DNA of 64,000 bases from Antitrichia curtipendula. Lineage: Eukaryota; Streptophyta; Bryopsida; Hypnales; Leucodontaceae. The position numbers were made by a program, and so were the translations under genes. Numbering within the stretch: the stretch's first letter is position 1; each line of letters begins with the position of its first letter. The stretch lies in assembly GCA_951230915.1 (NCBI GenBank), contig OX579640.1, positions 13,474,981 through 13,538,980 of the forward strand, in the 5' to 3' direction. Under the pieces are notes generated by a model. That model worked only from the letters and a program-made list of their open reading frames with translations, made no database searches and was not told the DNA's origin. Shown here piece by piece: positions 60,238 through 64,000 of the stretch.

Positions 60238-62029
60238 AGTTGACGTTAATCGGCTTGATGCTTATCATTGCATGCCAATTCACAGCTGAAACTGCCCAAC
60301 AGAGTACTGTTGAAGCAGGTTGCTGGATGCAGGAACTTAAAGCAACGCGAGTTACATTGCAGGCCAGAGTTGCTGAGCTGGGAATTGAATTGGTAAATCC
60401 TCAGTCAGTGCCCTGAGATCCCCAAACTCGAGGTACGGGAAGGCAGTCCTCTGAATGTTAGAGAAGGAAATCAATGTACGTATGAGAGAAAATTGCGTAA
60501 TCTAGCTGTCATAATATATGAAATCTTAGATAGTATACAGTTAAGCATCTGTTAACCAAACTCAGAAATTATAGACAGTAGAGGGTCAATTTTGTTACAT
60601 TGGCACTTAGGTCTACTGCAGATTTGCAGTCTTAGTTTTCAGAGTTCTCACTAATTGATTGTCACAATTTCGGCGCTTTGAATTGTACCAATTTATACAA
60701 CAAGAATTGACCGTAATTAGTTGCCTTAATTACACACTCGGTACAGCATAAGGTAATAGATGAGGCCGCCACTTTTGCCTGAATAAATTTGCGTCGACAC
60801 ACAAATTGGCACCTTTAATAATATTACAATTGCTGGAGTCACTAGCTCACAGGCCGGTTGGAAAAATCTGAACGCCAACGTCGCCAAGTTACCAAAGGAG
60901 CATATAATATAAATTAGTTAGTAGCGGAAAGTTTATAACAAAAACACATACGAGCAAGGCGTTAAAAGAAACGAGGAAAAAAAATCTATCAAGTAGTTTT
61001 CAACATATTTGTTACCAATTTCTGGATCGATCTTTGACTGTGCTAGCTGGATCCACAGCAAACTTGGGTCAATTGTAAGAATCATCAGTAAGTAAAAGGT
61101 TATATAGTGCGAACCTCTGCATCTGAAAGTCTTGTCGTCAAACGAGGGTCATGTCAGTGAGCGAGGTCAATGTTGAAGTTGCTCATGCATCGTCCATGTG
61201 CACGTCATAATTGACCACAGTCCGCCTGGTCGATCTTAAATACATGACGAATGGATCAATAAGAATATTCACGGTACAGTGATTTGTCCGAAGGAATTTA
61301 AATTCCCGAGGAAGTAGCATGTGGAACGAGGCAGCAGTATTGTCAGCCCCGACCTATCTAGCTCACAACATTATATATGTGCAGCCAGGGGAATGTTAAG
61401 ACCAACTCTGAGAACGTACTAGGCTTCTAGTTAGCTAGTATCCCAGAAATTTGTGTCTCCACCGATCGATGACATTTGGTCAGTGAGGGAGTACCAGAAC
61501 CGGTCCAGACGGCAGGTCCATAGTGTCATTCCAAAGTTAAAAGGCCAGCAGATATCGTCCGCCACTCGCGTTAGTCGCGTACGAGTACGAATGCCTCTCC
61601 TGGTTTGGACCCCAGGTGCGACTTAGACCAATTCCTAAACTGCAAAAGTGTGGTATCCTGAGTTTCTGACTCCTTACGTCCCCCTTCAGATTTTTATTTT
61701 ATTTTAATAAATTTCCAAAGCACATATGTAGTTCGGGAGTCCTGTAATTCTGACTAGAGTAATGCCTGGCTCTGACCTAGCCTTGACAGTCGAGTCTTTA
61801 CCATGATGAGCACGACAACTACGAATGGGGTTTAAGAAAGGAGAATAATCTCATGATTCTCATCACTCAATACTTCAGATCAGTTCATTACGAACGCACA
61901 GGGACCTCATATTGAATCCCCAGTGTGCTAAATGTTCACCCAGGTAGATGGACCCTCACCAATTGTGGGATCATCTGCCCTGGTTGAAATTTTTCGCACA
62001 CTGTGGATTCAAGATGACGTCCCTGTGAG

Positions 62030-62067
<38 letters not shown>

Positions 62068-62213
62068 GTTAGCATGACAGATTAAAGTTCAAGAACTTGG
62101 CAGTTACTATACCTCAGATGGGAACCTCCGAACCTCTATCAGATTCATACCAGTCTTCATGTTTTAGAGCTGTGTCACCTGTGTGCACTTAGAAACGTGG
62201 CATTTTAACTACA
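60238..62213. other. Intergenic, no supported gene
   Basis: A short open stretch at 60286-60416, preceded by an acceptor-like AATTCACAG, encodes a possible amphipathic segment (MQELKATRVTLQARVAELG) ending in TGA; it is unassigned. Otherwise nothing is recognised apart from the TA microsatellite. Confidence 0.4.
62032..62065. repeat. TA microsatellite, about 17 units
   Basis: Uninterrupted alternating A and T for 34 bp. Confidence 0.98.
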
Positions 62214-62380
62214 AAGTCAATTCATTCGTTAAATTAGCGATATTCCTTTACTTTCGCGCCGTTCAGTACACGTGATCTGAAACCAAATTCTAGACCAGTC
62301 CTAGTTTGTGGCCTGAAAGTAGACCTTTGCGAAGATATATGTCACAAATTTGGGCTTGTCAAATATCGTCAATTGACGTT
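62214..62380. mobile_element. MITE of the GTCAATTTCGTTAAATTGGCG family, near-complete
   Basis: The left end is AAGTCAATTCATTCGTTAAA followed by TTAGCGATATTCC; the right end is AAATATCGTCAATTGACGTT. The interior matches the copies at 18548 and 59380 (CCTAGTTTGTGGCCTGAAAG, AAGATATATGTCACAAATTT). Confidence 0.8.
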
Positions 62381-64000
62381 CTACTGTCATGATCGTCCAT
62401 CAGCTTGGGAAGAGATCGAGTCGATCTCAGTTTAAGTAGAGCATGCATGACTGTCCAGATGTCTTCTTCATGTAGTGAAATGATCCCTTGGTAAACCGAA
62501 TCAACCTAGGTGATTGAAATGTCAGAATGTGGATGGTCCTCCGCAAGGTCAAGCTATGTTAATAATGGAATTCATAAGGAAATAAAGCACTTACACTTGA
62601 AGTTACTATAGCTAGATATTGGTGGAGGTAATGACTAATGAACAGACTATCGGTACCTACTACCTAAAGGATAAGAAACTCGCTCCTGTACGTCCGGATC
62701 CTCATATGCCGGAGTAAACTACATTTACACACCGGGTTTATTGAATGCACGGCATGTAATCCTGGTTGAACATCCTGCGTCACATACGTACGGAGTCGTA
62801 TATGTAAACGTACTTGGAACTTGAATCATAATCATCGCATTCATTCTCTGGATGTGACCTCAACGGCTGAGCAGCCCAACAGGCACGTACTGCTTACAGA
62901 ACATCACCAACATAATATATATATCGATCTTGTCATGGAAGTGACGTACACTGTAATGCTCTATGATTTAGGGATTATATATAGGTGCCTATGCAGCTTG
63001 AAGCTATTATAGCTTAAAATCCAGTGACAGCGATTGGCAACCATGTAGGTGAACTCGATCAGTATAATTACATATGAATACGAAGTATTTCCAACTTAGA
63101 AAGTCACGTACTTCAGTTCCAACTTCCAAACAATTCGTCACCAGTACTCGATCACCCGCTTGTGCGAAACTGCGAACGTACGAGCTTCGTCACTGAGCCT
63201 GTGGGAGAGTTACCCTGGCATCTGTAGTGATGTCCACTTGACAGACATCAAGTAGTGCTCAGCTTTACATTGTCACCTTGCTGCAAAGTCACTGTACATT
63301 AATCCCTCCTTCGCAACATCATTTCGGAATGGCAGTAAAAGCTACCAAGCAAATGACTAAGTTACAATACTGTAATACTATATAACTATTTCTGAGATGA
63401 GCAATATATCATTCACAGTGTACTTTATGCCGGTCGTTGATCCTCAAGAAAGCACCTGGACTTTGCTGTTATTAACAAGCTGTCGACGTGTACGTCTTTT
63501 ACCAGACACGGGTTTCACGTAAACGCACATATAGCAACTCAGATTAATTGTTTCAGGTTGCCATCCGGCTGTTTCTTTGTAGAGACGAAAAAACATCATC
63601 TGAGACTATTACCTCATGGGTATATTGTACATATGTAGTTATGTACACACATACAGTACACACAGGCACTCAACCAACTGAATACTAAATATTAAATTTC
63701 TCGGTACTTATTCGGATTTACGGTCGATACACAGCATGATTTAAGATCAATAATTGCATGTACAGCTTACTGTACACAATCTTTATATATTTAAAATTGT
63801 AATACTGATCGAATTGCATCTTGCCATCGTCATACTGGTTAGAAACTTGGAATAATGATTCAATTTCAAGAGATTTGGCACTTTTCCAGGCGCTCGATCG
63901 ACATTCGGAACCTCAGCTAGTTCTACATATGTCTCTCGTCAGTTGTCTACTATTCAGATGAAGCTCCATGTCACTCCCCTAGCTTGAATAATGTCACACC
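62381..64000. other. Intergenic, nothing recognised
   Basis: Balanced composition, many ATAT and GTAC motifs, no open frame above about 65 codons with recognisable content, and no inverted-repeat element found by eye. Confidence 0.5.

Noticed and set aside
1..64000. CRISPR arrays, bacterial operons, tRNA and rRNA genes
   Set aside because: No spaced direct repeats, no tRNA B-box-like GGTTCGAATCC arrangement and no rRNA blocks were seen; the intron-bearing genes show eukaryotic nuclear DNA.

Overview
The window is nuclear DNA from a plant. The evidence is two intron-bearing host genes with plant-type proteins, GT-AG introns of 115-939 bp, a Ty1/copia element and several plant-style MITE families. 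The INDETERMINATE-domain zinc-finger gene places it among land plants. I cannot name the species; long AT-rich repeat tracts between genes suggest a fairly large genome, and a non-seed plant is possible but unproven.

Layout. (1) 1-2627: the 3' two thirds of SF3A3/SF3a60, a core U2 snRNP splicing factor, as eight exons on the plus strand; its 5' end lies left of the window. (2) 2628-55500: about 53 kb with no convincing intact host gene. It is made of transposons, mostly short non-autonomous DNA elements inserted into one another. The dominant group has ends of the form TTAA-CCCC(T/A)AA...TT(T/A)GGGG-TTAA; eleven copies are recognised, and one internal nested copy shows by empty-site comparison that TTAA is the target duplication. 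Inside or beside these lie a 741-bp foldback element with Tc1-like ends, a 1.1-kb CACTA-like element with a TTG duplication, a decayed copia retrotransposon with a GAGAG duplication, and three copies of a GC-rich ~300-bp MITE that made no target duplication. Other items are a 130-bp near-perfect hairpin, two TA-flanked elements with CACTAA ends, a MITE family with 4-bp duplications, a Stowaway element, and a pair of oppositely oriented tandem-repeat-bearing elements enclosing a GC-richer island. (3) 55500-58800: a complete four-exon gene for a C2H2 zinc-finger transcription factor of the INDETERMINATE DOMAIN family, closest by motif to the SGR5/IDD14-IDD15-IDD16 (rice LPA1) clade. (4) 58800-64000: intergenic DNA of more balanced composition with copies of a GTCAATTTCGTTAAATTGGCG-type MITE and a TA microsatellite.

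The two host genes are on the same strand but far apart and show no functional link. The interest lies mainly in the transposon landscape: shared ancestral elements let one see the unoccupied sites and so read out target duplications, insertion order and element ends directly from this one window. No intact transposase or retrotransposon protein is present; every mobile element seen is non-autonomous or broken.
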